Shown: positions 41,465-51,626 of the stretch, piece after piece | Layout of the letters: each line of letters begins with the position of its first letter | How positions within the stretch are numbered: position 1 is the first letter of the stretch | Assembly (NCBI RefSeq): GCF_000328475.2 | Contig: NC_026490.1 | Span: forward strand, 434,001 to 498,000 | Origin: Mycosarcoma maydis | Taxonomy: Eukaryota; Basidiomycota; Ustilaginomycetes; Ustilaginales | Direction of reading: 5' to 3' | Length of the DNA stretch: 64,000 nucleotides | Notes under the pieces: model-generated | Told to the model about the DNA's origin: nothing | Seen by the model: only the letters and a program-made list of their open reading frames with translations | Database searches by the model: none | Translations under genes and position numbers: made by a program

Positions 41465-42324
41465 ATGAGCGGTAACAAGTCTCGCTCATCAGGTATAGGA
41501 GGCTCGGCGTCGGCGTCGACATCAGCTACACCAGTACCAGCGTCGCTCGTTGAGTCGCTCTCGTTCCATGCAGCGCCGAAACCGTTCAAGTCGCACGAGT
41601 TTACGGCGCGAATGTCAAAGATATCATCGAACCTGTCGAGACGAAACAAGAGTCTCAAGCAGTTGCTGCAGAGCGAGAGAGAGGCGGCGATGCGGGCCGC
41701 AGGTGCCAAGTTCAAGGAAAGAAAACGCAGGGACGCCCAACCGGCCAAGTCGAGATTGGTGGGTGCAGCGCTGCAAGCGGTGGAGCGCAGAGAGGAGAGA
41801 GAACGTCTAGCAAAGCAGGCTGCGAAAGAGCAAGGTGGGGCGGAAGAAACCGACGAGACGAAACACGTCGAGATCAAGGGTAGCCAAGATGCACAGCAGA
41901 GAACGACAGTAGATGAGAGTGTAGAGCAAACCGGCACAGGCACCGGCACTGGCACAGGCACAGGCACCGAAATCGAAACCACAGATGGCACGCCTAAGCG
42001 AGACATTCCGACGTGTAAGTTTTCCAGTCTCTTTCGGGGCGGGTAGGCTGTTCAGGCTGTTGAAAGACAAGATTTGCTGACCCAGAAGATGCTTGTCTAC
42101 GTCTACCGCTTTGTCGCGTCGCGACAGATTCTTCGGTGGAAGCACCACCGAGTCTACGACCCGCAAAAAAGTACTGTGACGTGACAGGTCTCATCGCGCC
42201 GTATACGGATCCCAAATCCGGGCTACGATATCACTCGGTGGAAGTGTACGAGATTATCAAGCAGTTTGGACCCGGTGTCGACAATGCTTACCTCTCGCTA
42301 CGTGGCGATGGCTCTCAAATCTAA
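41465..42324 (+). CDS. IES6: INO80 complex subunit Ies6 (YL1-C domain)
   Basis: A two-exon model, join(41465..42014,42128..42324), 248 residues. Exon 1 starts MSGNKSRSSG and contains the family motif KSHEFTARMSKISSNLSRRNKSLKQLLQSERE-like segment around residues 40-75, then a charged coiled region and a Thr-Gly repeat (about 41930-41970). A donor GTAAGT at 42015 and an acceptor CGACAG ending at 42127 join in phase (T + AT). The closer acceptor at 42086 is out of frame. Exon 2 carries the YL1-C domain, SLRPAKKYCDVTGLIAPYTD and LRYHSVEVYEIIKQF, ending AYLSLRG. Ies6 with Arp5 forms a module of the INO80 chromatin remodeller. It is convergent with the UPF0643 gene, 111 bp apart. Confidence 0.9.
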
Positions 42325-42333
42325 TCAACCTGC

Positions 42334-42373
42334 TGCTTGCTCATGCTTGCTCATGCTTGCTCATGCTCGCTCA
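42334..42373. repeat. decamer repeat TGCTTGCTCA x4 (last copy imperfect)
   Basis: Three exact units and one TGCTCGCTCA unit in the 111-bp convergent spacer between IES6 and the UPF0643 gene. Confidence 0.9.
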
Positions 42374-42435
42374 CATCAACGAATAGGAAAACCAGCTCTG
42401 TGTATTTCTAGCAACGAAAGAGTGCAAGCCCAAGT

Positions 42436-43428
42436 CTATGGCAAACCTACTTGTTCGTCTTGATCGTCTTGCGAGGACCAAGCTTCGATGCGCAATCGAG
42501 CGTCGTTGACAGATTTGACGAGTTTGTATCGGACGAGGTCGTAGCGTTGGTAGCTCGGAGCAGCGTATCGGGCGGCTTTGTGGTGGAGAGGTAGCTTGGA
42601 CGCTGCCACGGCAGCGGCCCGGGAAGTCCAGATGCAGGTAGCCAGGTTGCTACCCGTGACTGGATGTGGAGAACCGTACCAGTACATAATCAAGCCACCG
42701 GAGCGCGTAGCTTCTTCATGCGCTAGACGGTCGGCCTCGTAGAACGAGAGGGACTCGGAACCTGGTTTTCGCACAGAAAGAAACAGCACACCGTACCAGG
42801 TGCGAGGCGGAGCGGAAGCAATGAGCGGGAGAGAAGACCAGTTGAACGAGGTTCGTAGTTGCGCCAGCGCTCGAGCCGAGGCCGAGGTGAAGGCGGGACA
42901 TGCGGATGCGTCAGCTGCGAAAGTCAGCGGATGGGGTGGTGGTGATGATGATGATGATGTCGTGTCGAGGTAGCCAGAAGCATAATCGGCGGTGAGCGGC
43001 TGAAAGTGATGCAGTGCTTTCCACAGATCGAAGCTGGACTGGTCTAGAAAGGCAAGTCGGGAGCGGGTGTAGAAGACATGAGCGGAATTGCTGAGGATGT
43101 AATCTAGGTTTTCGATATCTGCGTCGGATATGGCTTGGTCTGGATCGTGTGAGTCTTGGACGTCGAGCTCAAGCGGCAGGCGTGCAAGGATAGGCTTGAG
43201 CGAGTCGAACTGTGCGTTGCGAGGAACGGCGTCGAAGAGAGCATTACTGATCTGGGTCGCAGAGCTGGATTCGGTTCGGGAGGACTCGAGCACAAAATGC
43301 TGCTTGGCGAGGCTGGCGTTGATCCGGTTTCGTGTCCATGTGCCCGTAGAGCCAGAGACATGAAACGATCTGGATGATAAGCGAGCGTCGGTGGACGAGC
43401 TGGAAGCTGTACTGAGCGACGCAACCAT
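42436..43428 (-). CDS. UPF0643 family protein
   Basis: 330 residues from ATG 43426-43428 (MVASLSTASSSSTDARLSSRSF). The C-terminal half has the signature of the fungal UPF0643 family: RTWYGVLFLSVRKPGSES, GGLIMYWYGSPHPVTG, LATCIWTSRAAAVAASKLP, then HHKAARYAAPSYQRYDLVRY. The biochemical function of the family is unknown. The N-terminus (first ~30 residues, Ser/Arg-rich, few acids) could be a mitochondrial presequence, which is inference. A Ser/Pro insert near residue 160 is encoded by a GATGAT-type repeat around 42940-42960. Single exon. Confidence 0.82.
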   Translation of the reverse strand: MVASLSTASSSSTDARLSSRSFHVSGSTGTWTRNRINASLAKQHFVLESSRTESSSATQISNALFDAVPRNAQFDSLKPILARLPLELDVQDSHDPDQAISDADIENLDYILSNSAHVFYTRSRLAFLDQSSFDLWKALHHFQPLTADYASGYLDTTSSSSSPPPHPLTFAADASACPAFTSASARALAQLRTSFNWSSLPLIASAPPRTWYGVLFLSVRKPGSESLSFYEADRLAHEEATRSGGLIMYWYGSPHPVTGSNLATCIWTSRAAAVAASKLPLHHKAARYAAPSYQRYDLVRYKLVKSVNDARLRIEAWSSQDDQDEQVGLP

Positions 43429-44276
43429 GATGATTTCCGTCGTGAGTGTATGAATGCGCGAGGCCTGCTCAGGAGACGATGTTGTAGTACAAGGTTGTGA
43501 GCGCTTTTAGCAAGAATCGTGAATGGTTGTGGTCAGGAGCTCAAGAAGCCAACGCACGCATACAATCAGACAAGGCAGACACTGTGCATTGCGGAAGGGT
43601 GGGGGTTGACACGGCGGCAAGCCAAACGAGAGATGAAAGAGGAGGACGAGAATGGAGCAAGACGTGATGTAGTGAATGCACTTGCGAAATCGTGTGAATC
43701 TGTTGAGCCAACTTAACCTAGCTCGTAGCTGATGATGCAGGGTGCAAGAGCAAGCAACACGCCGCTCTCGCACAAGCACAAGGTGAGCGTGGACATTGGT
43801 CGCTAAGCTACGTTCTAAGCGGCGGCAGAATGGGCGATAAAGGTGCGACCGAGTCAACGCTGAGCCGAAACAGGCGAGTTTGTGTGCCAACGCGAATAAC
43901 AAACGCACTGAACAGACCCATCACGAATCCACCGACAGTGACATTCACGATGGGTGATGAGCGAGCAACCAAGCAAAGCTTTACCTACGCCTCTGATGGT
44001 TGTGATGTTGTGATTCGCGGTGAAAGTGGCGTCAAATTCGATCGTTCATCGGGAGATTGGCATGGAGATCCTCATCGCGATACGATGAATCCAAATCTCT
44101 CCGAAAGCAACCGCGGGCCAACTGACTTGCAACGCATGCCACCGAGGCCCGGCGTTGGTGATGCAAGCTTCACGCTTGACAGGCGACCTCTTTGCTTGGC
44201 CCGACGCTGGACGAACACGAATGCGAGATTACATGTCACAATCGTGAATATCGTGAAAATCACGAATCTTGAGCAA

Positions 44277-44304
44277 ATCACGAATCACGAATCACGAATC
44301 ACGA
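44277..44304. repeat. heptamer repeat ATCACGA x4
   Basis: Four exact copies, of the ATTCACG/ATCACGA family. Confidence 0.93.
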
Positions 44305-44470
44305 ATCGTCACCCTGAAAAAGGTGGACGCGCTTTGCGCAGCGTGGCGACAACTCACAACTCGGCTGGACGAACGAGGTGGCTGAGTTAAGTTAGTCAGC
44401 TCAGCACATGGTGATGATGCAGCTGCACATGCACATGGCCAACAGCAAGACACGGTCGTGCTTTTTTCAA

Positions 44471-44497
44471 GCCAGAGCCAGAGCCAGAGCCAGAGCC
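44471..44497. repeat. hexamer repeat GCCAGA x4
   Basis: Four units plus GCC, followed by degenerate copies to about 44518. Confidence 0.9.
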
Positions 44498-44787
44498 AAA
44501 AACCAAAAGCCAGAGCCTGAAGAACAGACGCTCTGTGACTCTGCAACACAACTCACAACTCTCGCAATCACAGCAACTCAACTCACAGACACGACTCACG
44601 CTCACGACTCGTGACTGGCTCGTAGCTGGTGAGTTACAACCAATTTCACGTTTGATACGCGGGTTTGCGTGGTTATCTGCAGAAGCCCCCTTTTGTGCTT
44701 TCTGCCTATGGCTGTGCTGTTTCTGCTTTGCGTGGACTGCTACTCACGACTGTTTGTTATTCACGACTCACGACTGCCACTGTGATG

Positions 44788-44808
44788 GCTGCTGCTGCTG
44801 CTGCTGCT
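44788..44808. repeat. trinucleotide repeat GCT x7
   Basis: Seven exact units in non-coding DNA. Confidence 0.93.
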
Positions 44809-45761
44809 CCACCAAAATGAAGCGCCGAGTGTGAGTCGACTCTCAGCAAAGTTGCAAAAGATCCAATTCACTTCTCAGATTCACAATTCACAATTCACAA
44901 TTCACTTCTCAGATTCACAATTCACGATTCATCATCGCCGTCTCAGAGATTCAACAGATACAATCACCACTCTGATTCACCACGTATGGGCTCTGATTGG
45001 CGTCCTCCGTGTGCTTGATCAGATCTTGGTCGTCATCCCTACCAGTCACGGATCCACTTGCCGCATCCCACACTTGACTGTCGACAGCCAACTGGATCGA
45101 TTGCCTTGCTATCTCGTTGATCGATTTTGTATTTCAGTGTGCCGTATCCGCCCAACCCACCAACCCACCCACACACCTGGAAACCGTCCCTTTGGCATTA
45201 ACTCGGATTCACCGCCCCTCGTTTCATGTCAGCGTCAGCCTTAGCGTCACCCGTTCTCATTGTCAACATGAAGCGCACGCCCTCCAATCGCCTCTACAAG
45301 CGTCAGGCTACGTAAGTCTACCTTTTCCGTTTGCACTGGTTGGTCTTTGGCTTTGCGCTTTGCTCCAAGTTTAGCTTTCGCCTGCTTTGCTCCGGCTCAT
45401 GCGCACCAGCATTCACAGCATTTAGCAGGCCAAAGCAGGCCAAAGCTGGCCAAAGCTGGCCAAAGCTTAGCAGCGGGGCCAGCGCATTGGGTGCGATGAG
45501 TTCTCCTCTCCCCCCTTTGTTCTTCCTTCGTTGATGGATGTCATTCGCTCTCTTGCCAACGTTGCTTGCTCTGCACTGTCAAGAGCCCTCTTGCTGTTGC
45601 TCCTTCTCTGCACCGTTCGCCCATCTGCTTTCCCTTCCCTCGCCGGTGCATCTGGCCAAGCCAGGCCGGTCGAGTGTCGATTGCTTGCTCCTGTACTCCT
45701 CCGATAGACTGTCTCAACTGACCATCCAGCCTCTTCTGTCTCTCTTTCCACACACACGCAC

Positions 45762-47351
45762 ATGTTTCTTTCATCCCTCTTCAACATGGCTTCTTCCTCC
45801 AACGACCCCGCTCCTCCTCTCGCCGCCGCCGACCCAACGTCGCCCTCCACGCCGTCTCCTCCTGCCGATCAACCCAACCCCGCCGTGGCTGGTCTACCTC
45901 GATCTCCACAACTCGCCGCCGCCGCCGCCGCCGCCGCTGCGACTCCCCCCAATCCTGGCTCCGCTCCTACCGTGCCCGACAACAACAGAGATACCTCAGC
46001 TACCTCGAGCACAACCTCGGCTTCTTCCACCACCTCTACCACCACCACCACCTCGTCCGCTCCCACCTCCAGCTCCACCTCGTCCGCTCCCACAACCACC
46101 TCATCCTCTGCATCACTCACCACCCCTACAAGCGCCACCACTCCCACGTCGGTCACCTCGGCTACCTCGGCCACTTCCGCCACCACCCCAAACACCTCCA
46201 GTGCGCCCTCCTCAGCTGCTTCCGCCACTTCCGCTACCTCGATTCCCGTCGTCGTCGTCACCTACACCACCACCGACAGCAATGGCGCTCTCGTCACCGG
46301 CCTCACCAGCTCGGCCAACCCGACTGCAACAGCAACTGGCCGTCCCGACTCCGGCTCCGGCGGTGGTTCGGATCCCAACCTCGGCGCTATCATCGGTGGT
46401 GTCGCTGGTGGCGTCGCTGGTCTCATTATATTGATCTGGCTCATCCTGCTTCCATTGCGCCGACGTGCCAAAAAGGCCAAGGAGGTCGAGTGGCTTTCGT
46501 TCGGTCAAGAGAACGACCACGTCAACGAGTCTAGCGCCGAGGCCGTCTACGGTCGTGGAGCTGGAGGCACCAGCAGCGCAGAGGCCAAAGGTGGCAGTGT
46601 CGCCAACGTCAACGAGATTCAGATGGACGATATGGCTCACGAAATGGCGCAGCAACCCTACCACTACCAGAACATTGACAATGGTGCTGCCTGGGGCGCT
46701 GCTGGCGCTGCCGGTGCCGGTGCCGGTGCCGGTATGGCCGGTGCAGCTGCCTATGCTCGCCACGACCAGTATGCGCAGCATCCACAAGATGGCTACGACG
46801 CCTACTACGCTCAACAGGGCTATGCAGGTCCGCACTACCAGCAGTACGCCATGCAACCTCAGCAAGGTTGGGCAGCTCAGCCGCAGGGCGTCTACCCTCA
46901 AGCCGAAGCGTGGGGAGCCGCTCCGGGCTACACCAGCCCCGGCCAGTCTCAGGCACACGGTAACCCCGGTTTGTCGCACAACCTTTCCATAGGCTCCACA
47001 AAGGTGGGCGAAGCTGGCGCCGGTTCACAGGCAGGTCACAAGGGCTCACAAGAGGGTCATGCTGCCAACGCACCCACCCAGTACGGCTATCAATCACCAC
47101 CACTCGGCACTCAATCCCCGCAACAATATCCACAGCACTACCACGGCCACGCTGCCACTTCGTCGCCGCCCATGGAGGCGCAATACTATCAGGGACACCA
47201 ACAGGGCCAGTACACCTATGCTGAGCCGCAGCAGCAGCAGCGCCTCCCAGATCAGCGCGCTGGCTCGCCCAACAGCATCACCAGTCAAGCGCGCGCCAAC
47301 AATGACACCAACAACGGTGCTGGCGGAGGATTACACCTCGCCAATCCTTAA
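45762..47351 (+). CDS. mucin-like single-pass membrane protein
   Basis: 529 residues from ATG 45762 (a second ATG at 45786 gives 521). The order is a Pro/Ala-rich start with an eight-Ala run, a ~110-residue Ser/Thr mucin domain, and VVVVTYTTTDSNGALVTG. A transmembrane helix follows (GGVAGGVAGLIILIWLILLPL), then an RRRAKK stop-transfer signal and EVEWLSFG. The long Gln/Tyr/Gly/Ala/His-rich tail is presumably cytoplasmic. This is the layout of fungal wall-stress-sensor or adhesin-like type I/III proteins, but no signal peptide is visible. An alternative model uses exon 45268-45311 (ending YKRQAT) spliced from GTAAGT at 45312 to an in-phase AG at 45988, deleting the Pro/Ala start. Function is unassigned. 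Confidence 0.7.
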   Translation: MFLSSLFNMASSSNDPAPPLAAADPTSPSTPSPPADQPNPAVAGLPRSPQLAAAAAAAAATPPNPGSAPTVPDNNRDTSATSSTTSASSTTSTTTTTSSAPTSSSTSSAPTTTSSSASLTTPTSATTPTSVTSATSATSATTPNTSSAPSSAASATSATSIPVVVVTYTTTDSNGALVTGLTSSANPTATATGRPDSGSGGGSDPNLGAIIGGVAGGVAGLIILIWLILLPLRRRAKKAKEVEWLSFGQENDHVNESSAEAVYGRGAGGTSSAEAKGGSVANVNEIQMDDMAHEMAQQPYHYQNIDNGAAWGAAGAAGAGAGAGMAGAAAYARHDQYAQHPQDGYDAYYAQQGYAGPHYQQYAMQPQQGWAAQPQGVYPQAEAWGAAPGYTSPGQSQAHGNPGLSHNLSIGSTKVGEAGAGSQAGHKGSQEGHAANAPTQYGYQSPPLGTQSPQQYPQHYHGHAATSSPPMEAQYYQGHQQGQYTYAEPQQQQRLPDQRAGSPNSITSQARANNDTNNGAGGGLHLANP

Positions 47352-47622
47352 TTATCACCTCGTTCAGATTCGTTTTTCTTTCTTCCTTCAGAGACCCATC
47401 CTGCATTGTTCATTCACTCATTCATTGCTCGTCTGCTTGTCATCTGTCCGTTTTCCCGGCTTTGTTTGGCATCTCACTCTCGTTCCATCTTTCGCTATGA
47501 CGTGTGTGTGCGACAAGGCTGTGGGAGCGTTCGAGACTGTTCCAAGTGCGGTAGACGTGAGACAGTGGATTGCATGTGACATTGGCGGCAAAGTACAAGT
47601 ACAGAGGTTAGAAGGGCAGAGA
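47352..47622. other. convergent 3' region, mucin-like gene / prefoldin 4
   Basis: T-rich after the mucin-like stop. No gene is supported. Confidence 0.4.
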
Positions 47623-48179
47623 CTAGTCTCTTTCGAGGTCTGTGATCGAAGCAGAGCATCCACTGAATCAGTCGACGTTTTCTCTACAACGCAATCTGTG
47701 CAACTCAGAAGCAGGCACTTACTGATGTTATCACCAAACTTGGCGTACAGCTTGACCTTGAGAGCTTTCATCTCTTGCTCGTAACTGTCTATCTGCTCCT
47801 GCATCTTTGAGATCTCTGTATCTGCCTGTGACTTTTCCGACTCCAACCGGTCCATGGCGATGGGATGCGGTAACGAGACAAACGTATCCGCAATCTTGTA
47901 CAGCACACATTCGTCTTCGTCGGCCAGTTCGAGCTCGAGCGAGAGGTCGTCGAGCGATTCGCGTTGCTCTCGAACAAGCGAAAGTGTATGGAGAATGTCC
48001 GAGAGCGAAGAATTCAGACGCGAGAAAGCATTGATAGACTGTTGGTCCTCCCACGTCACCTCGATCTCGTTGGCTTCCTCTTCCGAGAGCTGTACAACCG
48101 AGCATCCGCGCCAACGTCAGCGACGACAAACCACGAGTTACGCATCACATGCGCTTTCTGCGGAACTTACCATGCGCAT
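47623..48179 (-). CDS. PFD4: prefoldin subunit 4
   Basis: A three-exon model, complement(join(47623..47639,47723..48089,48171..48179)), 130 residues. Exon 1 is only nine bases (ATGCGCATG) before a GTAAGT donor. Exon 2 begins after a TGTACAG acceptor with LSEEEANEIEVTWEDQQSIN. It contains LADEDECVLYKIADTFVSL and a C-terminal coiled coil to LKVKLYAKFGDNI. A second GTAAGT donor and a CACAG acceptor add a 17-nt last exon giving N-L-E-R-D and TAG, like the family ending. Introns are 81 and 83 nt. Beta-type prefoldin subunits form the hexameric cochaperone that delivers nascent actin and tubulin to CCT. The long unspliced open frame past the second donor is not the real C-terminus. Confidence 0.92.
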
Positions 48180-48696
48180 CTTCAACCAAGATTCTGATAC
48201 CCAACTCGTCTTGCAAGACGGGCAGCGATGGTAGTAATCAACACAAAGACAATCAGCATTCTCAGCTCCAAACAAGCGTCAAAGCGCCCAACAGCTGTCA
48301 AAAATCCAATTATTCACGATTTCGCCCATCGAAATCACGAATCTTGAATGCATTCACGATTCACGATTCACGATTCACGATTCACGATTCACGATTGCAC
48401 GTTCAAGCCAGCGCACCGCTCTCCGCTCTTGAATCGCTCTTGAATCGTGAATATTTCAGCCACAAGTGTGACTGTGAGAGTGTGTTGCTTTGCGTGCAGA
48501 GACCAACACTCACACTCACACTCCTGACTGTCACGGTGACTCGTGAGTGTGACTTAGGACTCACGACTGTGACTTTGGACTTTGCCTTGACTCCCTTCTT
48601 CTTGTTGGATCGTTCCGACGCTGCTCCTCCCTTCCTCAACGCAGTCGCTCAACATGCAGAGGCCGCACTAGACCCTGCCTGCTTCTTCTCGCCAAT
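48180..48696. promoter_or_regulatory. divergent promoter region, prefoldin 4 / ALG1
   Basis: 517 bp containing an ATTCACG x6 array at 48352-48393 and CACTCACACTC-type repeats. No gene. Confidence 0.5.
48352..48393. repeat. heptamer repeat ATTCACG x6
   Basis: Six exact copies, the best example of the dominant intergenic heptamer. Confidence 0.96.
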
Positions 48697-51018
48697 ATGC
48701 TTCTGTGGCTAGTGCTGCTCGCGTTCTGTGCGGGCCTTATGCCGATCGTCGCGCTCCTCTGCATCTGCATCTACATTTCCGCCTACCGTTCTTGCTCGCA
48801 TTCGTCCAACTCGAAACCATGTCTGGGTCGGTCAGCCGCCGTCGTCGTCCTTGGCGACATCGGTCGAAGCCCACGTATGTGCTTACACGTCGAGTCGTTG
48901 GCCAACGAAGGGTGGAAGGTCGCCATCGTCGGCTACGCTGGTTCCACCCTCCCTCCCGCTCTTCAACGCTCGTCTATCAAGCAACATCATCTTCGCTCAC
49001 CTCCATCCTGGATCGCACGTATGCCTCGAGCAGCTTTTATCGCAGTAGCTCCGTTCAAGCTACTCGTTCAGGCCGTATCCTTGTTCGTCGAGCTCACGAC
49101 GCAGGTTCATCCGCCACCAGAACTGATCCTCGTCCAAACACCGCCTGCACTACCAACGCTCTTGGTGGTCAAGGCAGCCGCTGCACTCGTCAAGTCAAGA
49201 GTCGTGATCGATTGGCACAACCTCGCATATACCATACTAGCCCTCAGGCTGGGCGAGAAAAGTAAGCTCGTCCGACTCGCAGAGTGGCTAGAGAAATGGA
49301 GTGGCAGAAAAGCATTTGCGCATCTCTTTGTTACTGAGGCGATGAAAAACCATTTGGACCTCAATTGGAAACTTCAAGGCGACAAGCTGGTGCTGCATGA
49401 TCGGCCGCCAGCGCATTTTCGAAGAGCGACGCTCGAAGAGACGCACAGTCTGATGTGCAAGGTACTGCCTCAAATCGTGCCGAGCATAGGCGACGACTGG
49501 TTGCCATCGTGCAATTTGCCCGATTCAACGCCTTTCACGCAACGTACAGATGGAGGAGAGTTGCAGTGGAGCCAAGACCGACCGGCATTGGTGGTCAGTA
49601 GTACATCCTGGACCGCAGATGAAGACTTTGGCCTACTTTTGAGGGCAGCTAAACTGTACGAGTATCGAGCGAGGCTATTGGCTATACAGTCCTCTTTGCC
49701 CCCCCATTCGCGTAGCAGCAGTACCGCAGAGACTGTCTCTGCCACATTGTCGCCCGTCTCGGCCTCATCTTGCTCATCCGCCTCCACCACCTCTCATTTC
49801 TCGTACACGGACATTGCCGATCCCATCCGCACTTCGAAAGAACGACGCAGACCATCTATAGGAGCCCTCCGCACACCTACGCTTCCTAATGAGCCAGCTA
49901 GCTCGCTTCCGAAACTGCTTATCATTGTTACTGGCAAAGGCGAGCTCAAGGCGCGATACCTTGCTGAGATCGCGCACCTCGAAGCCACCGAGGCATGGCA
50001 GTTTGTTCGTATTCGAACAGCGTGGTTGGAGTCGCAGGACTACCCGCTCCTGCTTGGCTCGGCCGATCTGGGTGTATCGTTGCATACGTCGAGTAGCGGA
50101 CTGGATCTACCGATGAAGGTGGTGGATATGCTCGGTTGTGGATTGCCCGTGTGTGCGTTGGACTTCGCGTGCCTGGACGAGCTGGTATGCGAGCGGTGGA
50201 ACGGTGTCGTTTTCAGAGATGCCGAAGGGTTGGCGAGGCAGTGGGAGAGTTTGCTGGCCAACCATCCTCTGCCGAACTGGTTGAGCACAGGCGGAGGCAT
50301 GCAAGAACCATTTGATCCCCCGGCGCGATCGGTACTGACACCCAAGACTGGATGGCTGTGCGAACCAGGCAACACGAGTGCTCCGCCCATGTCGCCTAAT
50401 CCGAGCTTGACGCTGGTGCCCAGTCCCGGATTTGCACCGTGGTCAAACGAAACAGCAACCAACAAAGCGAAGAAAAGTCCAAGATCTACATGGCCCGGCA
50501 ACTGGAAACACGTCATGCGACCGCTCTTGGATCCCAGAACCGACATGGATGAGCACGACGAAAATACTGTCGATGACTACCTCTCGCACACCTCGGCCAT
50601 CAAGCTCAACGCGATCAGTGCCGGAATATTGCAACGAAGAGCCGTCAGCAAGCAGGGCTATGTGGCTGCTGCCACTTCCCCCGCTTCCAGTGACACCCAA
50701 CGAGGCAGTGCGAGCAAACGCAAAAATTCAACAGATCCCCAAATCGATCACGACGACCAGATCGCAACCCGCAGCGCACCCTGGAATGGATTCGGCTTTG
50801 TCAGCCAAGCAGCCGTCATCAGCGATGGTGAGAGCCAGAAGGGTCTCCGTCAACGCAAGTCGGTCAGCAAACCAAGCACTGATCTCACTCAACAGCAGCA
50901 TGCTTTCAATCTCACCCTCTTGGACGATGCGCTCCATGATAATCGTTCCACCACAGACAGCCAAGACCAGTCGTCCATCCCAGCTATCCAAGTATCCAAA
51001 CCGCCTTCCCCTCCTTAG
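48697..51018 (+). CDS. ALG1: beta-1,4-mannosyltransferase Alg1 with C-terminal extension
   Basis: 773 residues from ATG 48697. An N-terminal membrane anchor (LLWLVLLAFCAGLMPIVALLC) precedes the GT33/GT4-type fold: VVVLGDIGRSPRMCLHVESLA, LILVQTPPALPTL, VVIDWHNLAYTIL, LHDRPPAHFR, PALVVSSTSWTADEDFGLLL, then LPKLLIIVTGKGELKARY and the donor-site region LGVSLHTSSSGLDLPMKVVDM followed by GCGLPVCALDF. Alg1 adds the first mannose to GlcNAc2-PP-dolichol on the cytosolic ER face and is essential for N-glycosylation. Typical length is about 450. Here a ~75-residue Ser-rich insert lies between FGLLLRAAKLYEYR and PKLLIIV, and a ~210-residue polar tail follows the catalytic domain. It is divergent from prefoldin 4. 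Confidence 0.95.
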   Translation: MLLWLVLLAFCAGLMPIVALLCICIYISAYRSCSHSSNSKPCLGRSAAVVVLGDIGRSPRMCLHVESLANEGWKVAIVGYAGSTLPPALQRSSIKQHHLRSPPSWIARMPRAAFIAVAPFKLLVQAVSLFVELTTQVHPPPELILVQTPPALPTLLVVKAAAALVKSRVVIDWHNLAYTILALRLGEKSKLVRLAEWLEKWSGRKAFAHLFVTEAMKNHLDLNWKLQGDKLVLHDRPPAHFRRATLEETHSLMCKVLPQIVPSIGDDWLPSCNLPDSTPFTQRTDGGELQWSQDRPALVVSSTSWTADEDFGLLLRAAKLYEYRARLLAIQSSLPPHSRSSSTAETVSATLSPVSASSCSSASTTSHFSYTDIADPIRTSKERRRPSIGALRTPTLPNEPASSLPKLLIIVTGKGELKARYLAEIAHLEATEAWQFVRIRTAWLESQDYPLLLGSADLGVSLHTSSSGLDLPMKVVDMLGCGLPVCALDFACLDELVCERWNGVVFRDAEGLARQWESLLANHPLPNWLSTGGGMQEPFDPPARSVLTPKTGWLCEPGNTSAPPMSPNPSLTLVPSPGFAPWSNETATNKAKKSPRSTWPGNWKHVMRPLLDPRTDMDEHDENTVDDYLSHTSAIKLNAISAGILQRRAVSKQGYVAAATSPASSDTQRGSASKRKNSTDPQIDHDDQIATRSAPWNGFGFVSQAAVISDGESQKGLRQRKSVSKPSTDLTQQQHAFNLTLLDDALHDNRSTTDSQDQSSIPAIQVSKPPSPP

Positions 51019-51626
51019 ATTCATCAGATCTCAATCAACAAGCATCCAACTCCTGTGCTGTCATTCTGCCAATCATGCGACTGCGAACACCGTTCTAAGC
51101 GGCACAAGGCTGCAGAAACTCAGCAGCACACCTGGCGCTGTCCATGGTCCGACCTTGGCAGCAAGTCAGGTGGAATAGGTCTCACAAACAAATGATGCAT
51201 TGAATCAGGAATGTGGATCTGTACAACATCATGGGTGCCGTATTTGTGGTCTGACGTGGACCGTTTCGAGCGTCGAGCGTCGAGCTGTTGATGACGGCCT
51301 TTTCGCGAGCATCTGACGGTCGTGGGTCGTTGCTGGGATCTTGTCGCATCGCTGAGACACTCGCTGCGCATACTCTTACTCTAGCTGGCGCTTGGCTAGA
51401 TGAGCGTCTCTGGCCCAAGTCCCCACACACGCCTCTATAGCATGGACTAGACGCGTCTGATTCGGCCGAACCGATTCAGCGGATTCAGCGCGCCATGCAA
51501 GCGTCAAGTTGCGGTCGTCTCAGAGTCGTGCGTCAACCGTAAATCCTAGGTGTGCTTGCAAGTATACCTTCCATGGCGCTTGTTTTCGAGTATATATTCT
51601 GATATACGTGCCGAATAATCATACAA
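51019..51626. other. intergenic region, ALG1 to tRNA-Ser
   Basis: No protein gene is supported. A TCGAGCG partial heptamer repeat lies at 51266-51283, and the part next to the tRNA is A/T-rich. Confidence 0.5.

Larger units (their letters stand above)
43429..45761. other. 2.3-kb region upstream of the mucin-like gene
   Basis: Contains an AACTTAACC element (43711-43719), GAGTTAAGTTAG (44385-44395), ATCACGA x4, GCCAGA x4, GCT x7 and ATTCACAATTC repeats. At 45268-45311 there is a candidate coding exon, ATG plus 13 codons, ending at a GTAAGT donor. It is otherwise without recognisable genes. Confidence 0.5.

Noticed and set aside
44288..44549. Short minus-strand frames rich in Leu/Trp/Ser
   Set aside because: They arise from GCCAGA and ATCACGA repeats and have no start context or conservation.
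47418..47722. Unspliced C-terminal extension of prefoldin 4
   Set aside because: The family ends just after KFGDNI; a GTAAGT donor sits at that point and the spliced end matches the family.
48352..48393. CRISPR-like array
   Set aside because: Contiguous 7-bp units without spacers in a eukaryotic genome; a microsatellite, not CRISPR.
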